A stretch of 64,000 bases of DNA, from positions 992,001-1,056,000 of the forward strand of contig NHNW01000006.1 in NCBI GenBank assembly GCA_002786025.1, in the 5' to 3' direction. The notes under the pieces were generated by a model. The model saw only the letters and a list, made by a program, of their open reading frames with translations. It was not told the origin of the DNA and ran no database searches. Below, piece by piece: positions 9,701-19,964 of this stretch. The number at the start of each line of letters is the position of its first letter. Within the stretch, counting starts at the first letter, position 1. This DNA is from Zasmidium citrigriseum. Its lineage: Eukaryota > Ascomycota > Dothideomycetes > Mycosphaerellales > Mycosphaerellaceae. A program made the position numbers and the translations under genes.

Positions 9701-12700
9701 CACGGAACATCGTCTTCTTGATTCTTGACGAGGAACTGGTGCACTTTGTGTAGCGTCTCGCCGGCCTCTTTTCGCATGCGATGAACCGTCTCGTAAGCTG
9801 GGCTGCCAATTTCCAAAGGATATCCAGTTGGGTACTGGAAGGTCCGCTTGACCTTCTCATCGTCTGGCTCGATCAAGTCTGCTGCACTGTCGGGGCTGCC
9901 TGGTGTCTCCACTTCGTTCGGTATGATCGCGATGTTATCATCAGAACTTGATGGAGTCAATGTCGCGAAAGTGTAAGGTGTCACAGTGCCATCATCAGAG
10001 CGGAAGAGACGAGACATGCCCGAAATGACGAGTCTGAGTAGGACAAGGTTCCGCGAAACCTCATCAGACCAGTCCTTGCCAACCCCGTCGCGCTTGATGG
10101 TCGCAGTCTCTGAGATGAGCTCATTCAAAGCCTTTAGAGCACGGCCACCTTGTGCTTCAAAGAGCTTTACGGCGAATTCTAGCTCTTCTTGATCTGGAAC
10201 GTGCCATTGTATCTCGAGAGTCGAAGGGTCCACGTTCTTGCCCCAGCTGTTGATCGTAAGGCCCCGCTCCAGATCGGTCTTGTTGAAGAGGCTGTAGTCC
10301 ATTGTGTACGTGACAGTCAGGTTAAGCAGTAGGTGGTGGACGAAGTTGGACACATGCACGAGAGGAATGCCCTTGCAGGTATCCTGCATGAAAGCTGCAA
10401 TCTCGAAGAGGTCATCCTTGAAGTCAAGTACGTCTCGTCCGACATGCACGACGCACATGCTAAGCAGAGAGACATGCCAAACCAGTGCTCGATCTCGGGG
10501 CAAGATTTCACTGCCTGTCGTCCTTGTTGAGCCGGCACCGTTCTCACTGATCTCAGTGCGAATACTTGAGACGAGCTCCGGCAGCAAGCGATGGAGTGCC
10601 TTCTTGGGCGAGATCTTGACAAGTGCATTGCAAATGAAGGCCATGGCATCTCTGGCCTGGTGGACCACATGGTTCGAGATGAAGCGGGAAACGTGCTCTA
10701 GAGCGATATCGTACAGATCGGGGCTCAAGCTTGCGAGCAGAGGGCTGAACGTGGCCGGTAGGGTGTTGACCACATTCTCTTCTGGACTACCGCTCTTGAC
10801 TCTAGCTGCGTCGGGCAAGTTCTGTAGGAGTGTGAAGACTTTGCCGAGGAAGCTGATCAGGAATTCGGCAAAGCCAGCAGTGGAAGATTTGAGGATAGTC
10901 TCCTCGTCCTCCTCACTGAGCTCAGTGGAGTAATCGATCTCGATGCCTGGACCCTCCTGCTCGAATCTGGCAACTTGGGATGTTACCCACTCCACGGCAA
11001 TCGCTGTTCCTGAACCGGCGGGCGGAGGCGAGTCGCGATCGACCATCTCGTAGTCTCCATTCAGCTCGCTCTTCTCACGACGCGGCTCCTTCGTCAAGTC
11101 GTAGAGTGGGATGTTGTAGCAGACGGATTGAATGAACGCCAGACTGTGCATTGTCTTATCCAGATCGTTCGCGTCGATACCTGGCAGGGCCAGACCGAGT
11201 AATGTGGTCAAGTGACATCTGAAGCCCTTGGTTCTCGAGATGATCCTGCTCAGCATCTGAAGTGCACGGATGGATGATATCGTTCGGTGGACTTCCACCA
11301 GTCCTTGCATGGCCGGATAGATGCGTTGCAGAGCGCCTGGTAGGATGAGAGAAGGCTCAAGGTAAGCAAGACTCTGCAGCGTGCTGAGGCTGTAGTTCAT
11401 TGCAGTCCCACTCTTGGCATAGATGCCCATGAAGACGACCTCTCGCAGGCAAAGCACGAATCGGCGTCTGACCTGCTCGTTCAGCCTCCGGTCTTCCGGT
11501 ACATCGTACTCTCCGCTATTCTCGCGGTTCCATCGCATGACGAAGAAGTCCGCGAGATAGTAGACCAGCTGGGAAAGGGGTTTTGTCCAAGCGCCTGAGT
11601 TTGATGGGTGGAAGAATGTTTCAATGCCCTCGATGAGACCTTCTAGTTGGTGCAAGATGGATTTCTGGTTGTCGGCTTCCAGGCACTTTGGCGAAATCGA
11701 CATGACAATCCAGCGCGCGATGCTGTGGGATACTGGATGCTTCCTAGGATCCCTATCGAGGAACAAGCCAGTACCCGCACCAACATCCACATTTCCGCTG
11801 TATGGAGTTGTTGCTTGGCCGACTGGAATCTCGAGTAGTCTCAGCACGGCCGTGTAGATCAGCGAGGATTGCTCCTCGGTGAAGATTCCACATGAACCAA
11901 AAGGCACCTGCTCTGCCCCAAGGCAGTCCCTAGCTTGCCTGGAGAAGATGTCGAGGAAGCGCATGTCGATCATCATGGACCTGTTGATGGTTGACCAAAG
12001 GTGGAAGTAGGTCGGGAGATAGTACTGCGGCTGGAGCTTTGGGTCGTCTGAAGGCGGCGCTGCGGTGGGAAGCATCAAATTAAAAAGGCCCAGCACCACG
12101 AAAGCATGCTCAGAGAATGACATGCTGTAGAATGGTAGGAACTCCTCCATCATCGCCGGGATCTCTTTCGGATCGAAGAATAGCTGCGCAAAAGTGCACA
12201 GCTTTGTCAGAGTCCTGATATTCCGCTTGCTGCTGTACGTGTTCTGCGTGCTGCTTTCTGATGGCAGGACGAAGACCTTGATCTCCTTGTAGAGCGGCCT
12301 CCAGTCCAGAATCAGATCCTTGCCAGGCCGGAGGTAGTGCTTGCGCTTGGTGAGGACCATGAACATGCTTGCAAATCTCTCGGAAACGCTGTATTCCAGT
12401 CCTGGCGCAAGAGCCAGCTCGTAATAGAGCTTGACCAATGCGATGCGTTGTGTCCTCGTGAGGTCGAATTTCAAGCTCATCCATCCCCGAATCTCTTTAG
12501 TCCAGTGGATAGCGCCCGGCACGAAGTCTCCTGAAGCCACAGACACATACAGATGCTTTATCATCTCATCCAGATCTTGCTCCCGTTGCTCTCTTGACTC
12601 GGTCTCGTAAGGCAGGTACTTGGTGTATGGGAAGACTCTTGGTCTCGTTCGTCCTAGCCTGTCGATATCCACGTCGACCTCTTCATCGCCTCCAGCACCT

Positions 12701-12810
12701 CTATAGGCAGGAGCGCCTGGCGACGTAGCTCTCGAGGCATCGTCGCCCGCGCCATGGCCGTTGACCAGGTCGGAGATACGGTCATGGACTGCAGCTCCTT
12801 CCGCCGTCAT
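6751..12810 (-). CDS. BLM10: Proteasome activator BLM10 / PA200
   Basis: Two exons (6868-12810, 6751-6813) separated by a 54-nt intron; about 2001 residues. The ATG used gives MTAEGAAVHD; an upstream GTG keeps the frame open but is not a normal eukaryotic start. Family hallmarks are the conserved N-terminal block with FPYTKYLPYE, FASMFMVLTKRKHYLRP, HEAT-like repeats throughout, the mid-domain (LFIRVSEADRPSIQ, KGAIFSLLFGSLAKPIG) and the C-terminal block ending WKSYFA. Blm10 caps the 20S core particle, opens its gate through the C-terminal tail and helps proteasome assembly and degradation of unfolded or acetylated substrates. The second exon encodes the functional tail, so a model that misses the small intron loses it. 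The tail reads Tyr-Phe-Ala instead of the textbook hydrophobic-Tyr-X. It is divergent from PSF3. Confidence 0.95.
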
Positions 12811-13554
12811 ATCGAAAGTTGTGTGGAGCTCGAGACCGCGGCGATCATTGGAGACGACGCTCAATGGGTCGCAGGCGATGGTAGAAAGGTTGGCGATAGC
12901 TTCAGGCGAGGCAGTGGTACCCGTCACACGACACCCGAATGTTTCGGCTGGTGATGGTCGCGGAATGCAGCGGCGATGGATGGTGGCACAGGCGAGTTCT
13001 CAGCGGAAGCAATGCCGGACGATGCTTCGATAACTGTCGGTGGAGCAGTGCGTTGTTGAGGGATAAGCTGGCGGCGTTGATTGACTTGTGCAACGTCGTG
13101 GGCGGCTGCGAGAAGCGATCAGCGAGGGCGTCACTGGAGCTTGGATGCTTGAACGTCGCTGACTAACCCGAGATGATGACTGGAACCTTTCGCTCTGCGA
13201 CAACAACCTCGAATAGCCGGCAATAATTCAGTATTCACGAATAGAGAGGCGGTAAATCAAAAGCTTCTGCTGCGTTCAGAAGACAGACCGGAACAATCAA
13301 AGTGGATGGCAAGGCCAGCAAGGTGAAAGCGGAGCTTTTGTAGGCAGGCTCCTCCACGCAAGCGATCGTCGCCTCCATCATCGCCGCCGTGAGGTGAGCA
13401 AGGCTAGGCGCCACACGACCACGCATTCACCTGCATCCGAGCATCACGTGCTGGAACGAGGCGACTCCAGGAAAGACTCTCTACCTCGAGTTTCTGAAAA
13501 GCCGACCAGGATATTTCATGGATCCTTGACGCGACTTTGACGCGTCCCTCCACC
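12811..13554. promoter_or_regulatory. Shared 5' region of BLM10 and PSF3
   Basis: The start codons of BLM10 (minus) and PSF3 (plus) face each other across 744 bp, so this stretch must hold both promoters and 5' UTRs. I see no TATA box at a convincing distance and no reading frame that looks like a gene. Confidence 0.5.
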
Positions 13555-14195
13555 ATGGCCTCCTCATACTACTCCATCGACGCCATCCTGACAGACTCGC
13601 AAAAGGCCCCTTGCACTTTCGAACTCGCCGTCCCGCATCTGACGCCGCTCAACAATGGCTCTGCGATTGAGAAAGGGACAAAGCTGGAACTACCGCTGTG
13701 GATGGCCGACATGCTAGCTCTGTCGAAGCCTGTGGGCGACTCGGCACTGGCTTCTCTGGATATGCCCACGGCTCTTGGTCCTCGAGTTGTGAACGCGCTC
13801 AAGGCCGACCCGAAGTCTGTCGATATCAAGGCACAGGCGAGGTGGTTCTATGGGTTGGGAGAGAGGATGTTGGATCTGTTTGAGGAGGAGGAGATGACTG
13901 AAGTTTTAAATGATGTGAGTATTGCTGCTGGCGGAGTTTGTTGTCAGATGCTGACTACTGCCGAACATAGACATTCAAGCAAAGAGCTTTGGAGATTGCA
14001 GACAAAGCTGCCAATACACGCACTACGCACCAGAGCGACGAGTTCTTGAGAGGACTGGATGAGAATGAGAGACGATGTAAGCAGGGCCATACTCGGCATT
14101 GTGCTGCTCTTTGCTAACGCTCTTCAGTGTTCGTCGCTGCGCACAACGGCAGTAATGAGGTCAAGAAGTGGTTTGATAGCTCTAGTCGGAGTTGA
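13555..14195 (+). CDS. PSF3: DNA replication complex GINS subunit PSF3
   Basis: Three exons (13555-13914, 13971-14076, 14128-14195), 177 residues, the usual size for fungal Psf3. The ATG giving MASSYYSIDAILTD is preferred over one six codons upstream because Psf3 proteins begin this way. Conserved features are YYSIDAILTDSQKAPCTF, the ELPLWMADMLA segment (about residues 44-54) and the C-terminal helical part with FLRGLDENERRLF. GINS (Sld5-Psf1-Psf2-Psf3) joins Cdc45 and Mcm2-7 to form the replicative CMG helicase. Both introns have normal GT-AG ends and close in phase. The gene is convergent with the first BTB gene. Confidence 0.93.
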
Positions 14196-14402
14196 CAGGA
14201 GGAAGCGAAGAAGGGCAAGACGTTTTGAGGTACAAAAATGAATCCGCTCCCTTTAATTTGCAACGCTGTAGCTAACCTTTTTAACCGTAGTCTCCTCATC
14301 GCGTTATCTCATCCATCGTAATGTAGAATCCAACCGCGCCCAATCTTATCAGACGAGCCTTGAAGACCCCGAGCGCAGCAACTTCTGGATATCGAACCTC
14401 CC

Positions 14403-15375
14403 TTAGCCACTCGTGTTGGGCCTGCAGCGAGAGCAAAGTATTGCCCACCGATCTTGCTCAGGGCTGCCACATCGACAATCCTCCAAACCGCAATTCTTGC
14501 AGACTGGTTGGGTCTGGTCACAGACAACCCCACAATACATACAATATGGCTGAGCCCCACCGCTCGGCACACATGGTTCGATATGCTCATCCTCCCAGCT
14601 ACCACGATCGTCCTGCTCCTTGTAAAAGAGATCCGAAAACACCGCGGGTCTCTCATAGCGAGGAAAGAGTTTGCGGCCGTTGAGCTCATGACACGCCGCA
14701 TGCGATGAAAGAATCTCAGTCAAGAAACCCGAGCATCCGGTCAGATCGTTCTCGATTCCAAGATCCACGCCACGCACCATCTGGTTGACGCAATAATCGC
14801 TGATGATCACCCGCATTGGCGATCCTGGTCTCGCCATGCCAACCATTCGAAAGCAATCCAGAAGCGTGGTCGAGCTGAGAGGATCCTTGAACGTCCAGTC
14901 GTCTGTCAAATTGTCTGTCAAATTGCAAGCCCTCGTGACCGCAAGATTCTGAAGCTTGGGAAGGAGGTACTTGTCGCCGAACACCCAAATCTTGACGCAG
15001 AGCTTGAGCTGCATATCGCGCTGCTCTGCATCGTCCTCCGGACAGCATGGGAACAGCAAACTCTCGCGGACAAGGTAGTAAGCGAATGCTTGAAACGCTT
15101 TTGGGTCGTCTTCTGGTAATTCAATCTCGCCGTGGCGACCCTCCTTGAATCTATCGGCCTCCAGAGCTGCCTTGAACCATTGGGACCTCAGGCACAGGAG
15201 AGGCTTCGAGACGGAGAAGTCTTTGGCATCGTCGCCTTGACCGACTCTGACTGTGATACGAGGACCATCGAGAATGCTGTTCTTCATTAGCTCTTGCGGC
15301 CTTGGTTTTCCGGGAGTAGAAGAATACAACATACTTGAGATATTCGTTCATGGGCGATGACAAGCTTGGGGCCAT
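14403..15375 (-). CDS. BTB/POZ domain protein with Cys-rich C-terminus (BTB gene 1)
   Basis: Two exons (15335-15375, 14403-15276), 304 residues. The first exon encodes MAPSLSSPMNEYL; the 58-nt intron has a CTAAT branch site and was found by comparing with the neighbouring paralogue. The BTB fold starts at ITVRVGQGDDAKDFSV, with WFKAALEADRFKEG, ELPEDDPKAFQAFAYYLV and FGDKYLLPKLQN, all standard for small fungal BTB proteins. The C-terminus carries CMYCG, a CKNCG pair, CRCG and CSRC, a possible zinc-binding module. BTB domains mediate dimerisation or binding to Cul3 ubiquitin ligases; this protein's own partner is unknown. BTB genes 2 and 3 follow in the same orientation and share WxFGD..LP.LQN, so the three look like an old tandem duplication. 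Confidence 0.85.
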
Positions 15376-16473
15376 GGTTTATCCTACCGAAGTGTTGCAG
15401 AAGTCAGGAAATGGATCATACTTTGGTGTCGAAAATAAGGCAGAACAGCTTTATAGGCCATATTTTGAATGAGTTAAGTCATAGTCGGTCTGCCTTGGTC
15501 GTCTGCCATGGCCTGTCTAGCATGGTCTGCAATGGTGTGCAATAGTATGCTGCATGCTCTGGCATGCATGCCATGGGATGCATGCCATGGTATGCCATGG
15601 TATGCAATGGTATGCAATGGTATGCAATGGCCCGCCTGGCACGAGCGATACTCAATTAGGCAATCAGGGTTGGTGTTGCAACAAACGGCGAGCCAAGAGT
15701 AATTGCATGCAGTACTTCGTGTACCTACGCAGAGATCCTAAGTAATACGCTCATGGACACATGTGGCTGCCGAGCGCCGATTCCCCGTTTCACATTCATA
15801 GAAGTCAATACTCGTCCTTGAACCTAAATTCTAGATCCACGGAGCCTCAACCACGACACTGCAACGGCAGCCTGGAGCGAGTTTGGGCGAGCTCGAACGA
15901 ACTACGACCTATCGCCAAATTGTCCAACTTACTCTGCTTCAACAGGAACTGCTTTGCTGCCTGACGCTGTATCCTGTTCTCAGTTCTCAGGCCCTTCCGC
16001 CGAATGCGGACTAGTCCGGGCTCCCGGGTTCCAGCCTCACGCAGAGGGTCTGGACGGGAGATAGCCTGAGGCTGCGAGGGTTACTTGGGGTTAGGTCGAC
16101 AACGACGATGCTGTTGGATATGACTACACAATGGCTTCAATGATTGAATGTGTTGTCGAAAACAACTTCTGGTGTTATTCATGCCTTGATTCTGCTGCAT
16201 TTGCTGGCGATGGTGGGTAGTTCCATTTTCTGAACCCACCCGACGGGCGATTTTGAGAGTCAACGAGAGGAATACGGATGTTTGATATTGTCTTTGCGGC
16301 TCAGAATCATACAGGCGGTCAAAGACTGACAGACATGGCTCATAAACTCACCTCCATGACTATCCGCGAACTAAAACGCCCTCTGTTATGTTTCAATTCG
16401 CATGAACGATTCCGTGCAGCTACCGCAAGTCCACTCTTCCCCTACCCTCGTCCATCTCCCGACGCAGCACCCT
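15376..16473. other. Intergenic region between BTB genes 1 and 2
   Basis: About 1.1 kb. It holds the 10-bp-register repeat described separately, the 5' flank of BTB gene 1 and the 3' flank of BTB gene 2. No plausible gene is seen on either strand. Confidence 0.5.
15501..15630. repeat. 10-bp-register short tandem repeat
   Basis: The last four units read TATGCCATGG then TATGCAATGG three times in perfect 10-base phase (15591-15630). Upstream, 15521-15590, the same register continues in decayed form (CATGGTCTGC, AATGGTGTGC, AATAGTATGC, then ATGC/CATGG-rich units). The block is rich in ATGC and CATGG palindromes. It lies about 125 bp upstream of the BTB gene 1 start codon. Confidence 0.85.
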
Positions 16474-17492
16474 CTACTCCATTTCAATCGCCCGATCCAG
16501 CTCCTCCTGGCCCTTCTCAGTCGACCCAAGACAGCTCGGGCACAACCAAGAGCAATCTTCAGCCGGCATACTTCGATACGAATCATAGCACTCAATCGAG
16601 TCGTGGCTCCAGCACAAGCAGCGGAGCACATCCGCCGAAAACCCACAGTCCTCACAATACGGGCGATACCCACGCCAACGCCAACTCCAATCGAAAGTGC
16701 TGACGTCCTTATCCCCGTTGTCTTCGAACTTGCTCAGGGGAACGAAGAGCAGTCTGCAGTGTTTTGACGGCTTCGTGAATCGGGGAAAGTCGCCCGCCGG
16801 CAGTTCGTGGAGAGCGGTCTCGGATTCGTGGAAGAGACGTAGGAAGCCTTTGCAGGCGAGGAGCTTGTCCGCCAGAGCGAAGCTGGTGGAGTCTTTCCTC
16901 ATCTCGTTGACGACGTAGTCGGTAATCATCAAGCGTAGCGGCGAGCCCTCCCCGACAGCATCGAAGCAGGATGCCAACACATCCGTGGGAATTCTCTCCG
17001 CATCCTCATCGCCATTGTTGGTGCGAAAGATGTCGCAGATGCGTTCGGTGGCGCTGTTCTGCACTCGCTGAAGGAGATACTTGTCGCCGAAAGCCCAGAT
17101 ATCGTAGCATAGGGCCAGCTCCTGATTGTCGTCTTCCTCGAGGAAGACAAAGTTCTTCTGGTACACGAAATAGACAAACGCTGCGACCACGTCTGGCGAG
17201 TCGTCAGGGAGGGCGATTTTGTTCTCTTTGCCTTCTTTGAAGCGATCCTCTTTCAATGCACGGTTGAACCACTCAGAGTTGTGGGACAAGAGCTCCTTGG
17301 GTACTGAGAACTCCCTCATATGGTCACCGTTCCCAGCTTGTATGACGATCTTCGGGGAGACCAGACGCCTTTGGATGGTCAGTCAGTAGGGCCTGAGCAC
17401 GAGAAGGGGGGAGGGTTCAAAACCTACTCCAAGAAGCGTTCCATCGCAGAGATGGCAGTCTTGTCGCTGCTGTTGATGGTTTCAGAATCCAT
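16474..17492 (-). CDS. BTB/POZ domain protein with Cys-rich C-terminus (BTB gene 2)
   Basis: Two exons (17428-17492, 16474-17368) split by a 59-nt intron; 319 residues. The spliced N-terminus MDSETINSSDKT...ERLVSPKIVIQAG restores the first BTB strand, which a model starting at the internal Met (17319) would lose. BTB features: FSVPKELLSHNSEWFNRAL, RFKEG, ALPDDSPDVVAAFVYFV and FGDKYLLQRVQN. The C-terminus has CEDCG, C-L-C and CPSCLG, parallel to gene 1, so both genes share the BTB-plus-Cys layout. A role as adaptor for a cullin ligase or as a dimerisation module is possible but not shown. It is clearly a diverged paralogue of BTB gene 1, with about 1.1 kb between them. Confidence 0.85.
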
Positions 17493-17966
17493 GACTGCTG
17501 TCGTCTCGAGCACACAAGAGACTCCTGAAGCCAACATTTCAAGCGATAGGTGACTCAATGAGTAGGGGATGGCTTGAGAGCTCCGTCGAGGCCGGAAGAT
17601 TGAAGTACAGTCCAGAAGACGCTAGAGACTAGCTGCGCAGGCCGGATCGATGAAAGTGAATGCTAGGCAGACAAAGCATATTCATCGCTTCGAGAAGCGC
17701 AGGACGATAGACGCATGTTGCTGATCCGATGCTGGAATAAGTTCATCAATCAAGTAAAGAATGGTGGTTCAGATACATACCATTCCAAAGCAAAATAATC
17801 GATCGTGTACCGTACTCTTATCCCCTTTCCTATCACCACCAAATTGTTTCCCCAACGCCATACTCCATTATGTCGCCTACCCTACCCATTCCCTTCATGT
17901 CATACGAGGAGATACCATTCTTGTGCTGTAGCTCAGACCTCCCGGTGCTTCATCACACACGTCGAC
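17493..17966. other. Intergenic region between BTB genes 2 and 3
   Basis: About 470 bp holding the 5' flank of BTB gene 2 and the 3' flank of BTB gene 3. No further gene or repeat was seen. Confidence 0.5.
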
Positions 17967-18832
17967 TCAATCCAACTCAATAACCTCTCCCGGCTCCATC
18001 GGCTTCGGCTTCGCACCACTCAAGACCAAAACCCACTCCGGCGGCGTCGGCGTCTCCATCTTCAGCCTCAGCGTCATCTCATCACTCCCCAGCATCTCCG
18101 CCAATTTCTTCTCTTTCTCTTTCTGCTTAAGCTTTCCATACGCCATGAGCCACATCTTCTGGTACACCGCATACATCGAAAAGAAGCCCTCGTAAGCCTG
18201 CGCCATGCCGTCGTAGTCCTCGACTTTGTCTTTGCCCATGTCCACTTTGGCAACGAGGACAGCTAGGACAAGGTGGCGAAGCGGGCTGTCGTTGGAGGTC
18301 GCATTGAAGACGTAAGAGAGGTCGTCGGCGGAGAGGAGGGTAAGGTCTTGGCAGAAGAGGTTGCGCAGTTGGCCCATGGTCTGATTTTGCAATTTCGGAA
18401 TTTGGTGGATATCGCCGAAGAGCCAGAGGTCGATGAGACGGTGTTTCTCATCGCGAAGCTCGACGAGCTTGAGGCTGTTGAAGTTGACGGGATCAAGACG
18501 GGCGCCCTGGTGATTTGTTAGCTACCGCAAAGCGAAGTGGGTTAAGCAACGTGCTCACCGCATAGGACCAGCGCGAGAAGGATTTCGCTGCCGTCACGGG
18601 TACATTTGGAAGTTCGACGGTGCCTGTAGATGAGTCAGTCGATTGGTGTGAATGCTGAAGCGGGGCGCGTACCTTCGAAGCCTGCTTTGGCTATCAAGCA
18701 AGCGAGAAATTCAGAGTAGTAGGCCCCAAATCCTTTGCTGATGGGCACAGGCTCCTTCTCCGGTCCGCAGAGGAGAGTGATAGAGCCAGTCTTCAGGATT
18801 TCATTGTACTGGTAATCCGTGAGGCGAGGCAT
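17967..18832 (-). CDS. BTB/POZ-like domain protein (BTB gene 3)
   Basis: Three exons (18673-18832, 18559-18623, 17967-18506) give 254 residues; both introns (49 and 52 nt) are GT-AG and close in phase. The N-terminal half has the layout of the two upstream paralogues: a first strand SITLLCGPEKEPVPIS, a helix with YYSEFLACLIAKAGFEG, a short strand TVELPNVPV and DLWLFGDIHQIPKLQN. The C-terminal half is helical and Lys/Glu-rich (YGKLKQKEKEKKLAEML) and lacks the Cys-rich module of genes 1 and 2. This is the most diverged member of the trio and BTB assignment rests on pattern rather than strong motifs. Function unknown; a protein-interaction role is inferred from the fold. Confidence 0.75.
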
Positions 18833-19096
18833 TGTGGTATCGATGGAGTGTCGGTGCTTGAAGGTTGGCGTGGTGAGCTGTCGTGATGATTGAGATGAGG
18901 TGAGGAATGAAGGGCGACTGGAAGATAAGTGAGTGCTGCGACATTAGTGAGATAGAGCGACGACATGTGCGGCAGTCAGGTGACGTCAAGGGTGAAGGCG
19001 TGTGAAAGTGAAGACAGAATCTCTCCATATTGGGAGCTGGAGCATAGCTGTGAAATTCAGCCGGGACAAGGACGCATGTTGTCGGGCTACCTACCC

Positions 19097-19964
19097 TCAA
19101 AACGCACCACGAAACTGGTCGGCCAGCCCACCTAGCACCCCTCTTCTCCTAGCATGCTCTCTGTTGGTGTCCACGCCAGTCGTCCTCCCAGCCTCGCCCT
19201 CCATTCTCCGCCTCAGATTGTCGTATCGCTCCTTTTGCTCACTTCCGCCCATGATCCAAGTTGGTATCCGCCAGCGTGCAGCGCCTGGCAGTATCTCCCT
19301 CCTGTACGCAAAGCCTACGACCCATCCCACTCCCGCAGCCAACATTGAGCCTGGCACTTGAGCCAAAGCTAACTGGAGTGGGAGGAGATACGAAGTCGCT
19401 TTAGATGTGAGCATCAATCCGGAGTCTTGGTTATGTGAGGTTCCTGTTGGCACTGTGCTCGACACGCGATATTTGTAGATGTATGGAATGGCGGCGTGGT
19501 ACTGCGCGAGGAGCGAGAACAGTAGCGGCGTTGGCCCGGCGGGCAAGTAGTTGATGCGTCCGAACGTGAGCGGTCGAATGATTACTGCAAGAAGTATCGG
19601 CGGCACTATGGAGTTGTAAAGAAAGGTGGACAATATGAAAGACTACCTACCTGTTAGCCCGTCCATGGAAGCGAGTGGGCCTTGGTGGGTGTGTGCGTAC
19701 GGCAAACTTTCTGCTCCCCCAAAGGCGTTCAATGACCCGTAGTTGATAGAAGGTCATAGCAGCGAAGAGGACTTCGGAAGAATTCGTGTAGCATAGCTGC
19801 CATGTGAAGAGTCGCCAGAACTGCCAGTAGTCGAAGAGGTGCGGGCGGACTTCGATCCAGAAGTAGTACTTGGTGTCGGTCAGACTGGCCAAGAAGGATG
19901 AGGCCACTATGCCGAACACCAGCAGCTGGGTTACTGGAGCGTTGGTGAAGCCCGAGGCGAGCAT
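19097..19964 (-). CDS. Rhomboid-like membrane protein, DscB/UBAC2 type
   Basis: Two exons (19701-19964, 19097-19642) with a 58-nt intron; 269 residues. The start is the first ATG (MLASGFTNAPVTQLL); upstream codons lack a Met. Several hydrophobic segments follow: LLVFGIVASSFLASL, the WRLFTWQLCYTNSSEVLF block, FYQLRVIERLWGSRKFASF, and two later helices. This is the pattern of the rhomboid-like component of the fungal Dsc Golgi/endosome E3 ligase and of animal UBAC2. The serine-protease GxSG motif of active rhomboids is absent, so it would be a pseudoprotease. The C-terminus (RRMEGEAGR... LADQFRGAF) is soluble and shows no UBA domain I can recognise, although UBAC2-type proteins often carry one. 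Predicted location is an endomembrane. Confidence is moderate on the exact subfamily. Confidence 0.7.

Noticed and set aside
12811..12927. GTG-initiated extension of the BLM10 frame
   Set aside because: No ATG occurs in this stretch, and nuclear genes of fungi rarely start at GTG. The ATG at 12810 lies in a plausible position before the conserved N-terminal block.
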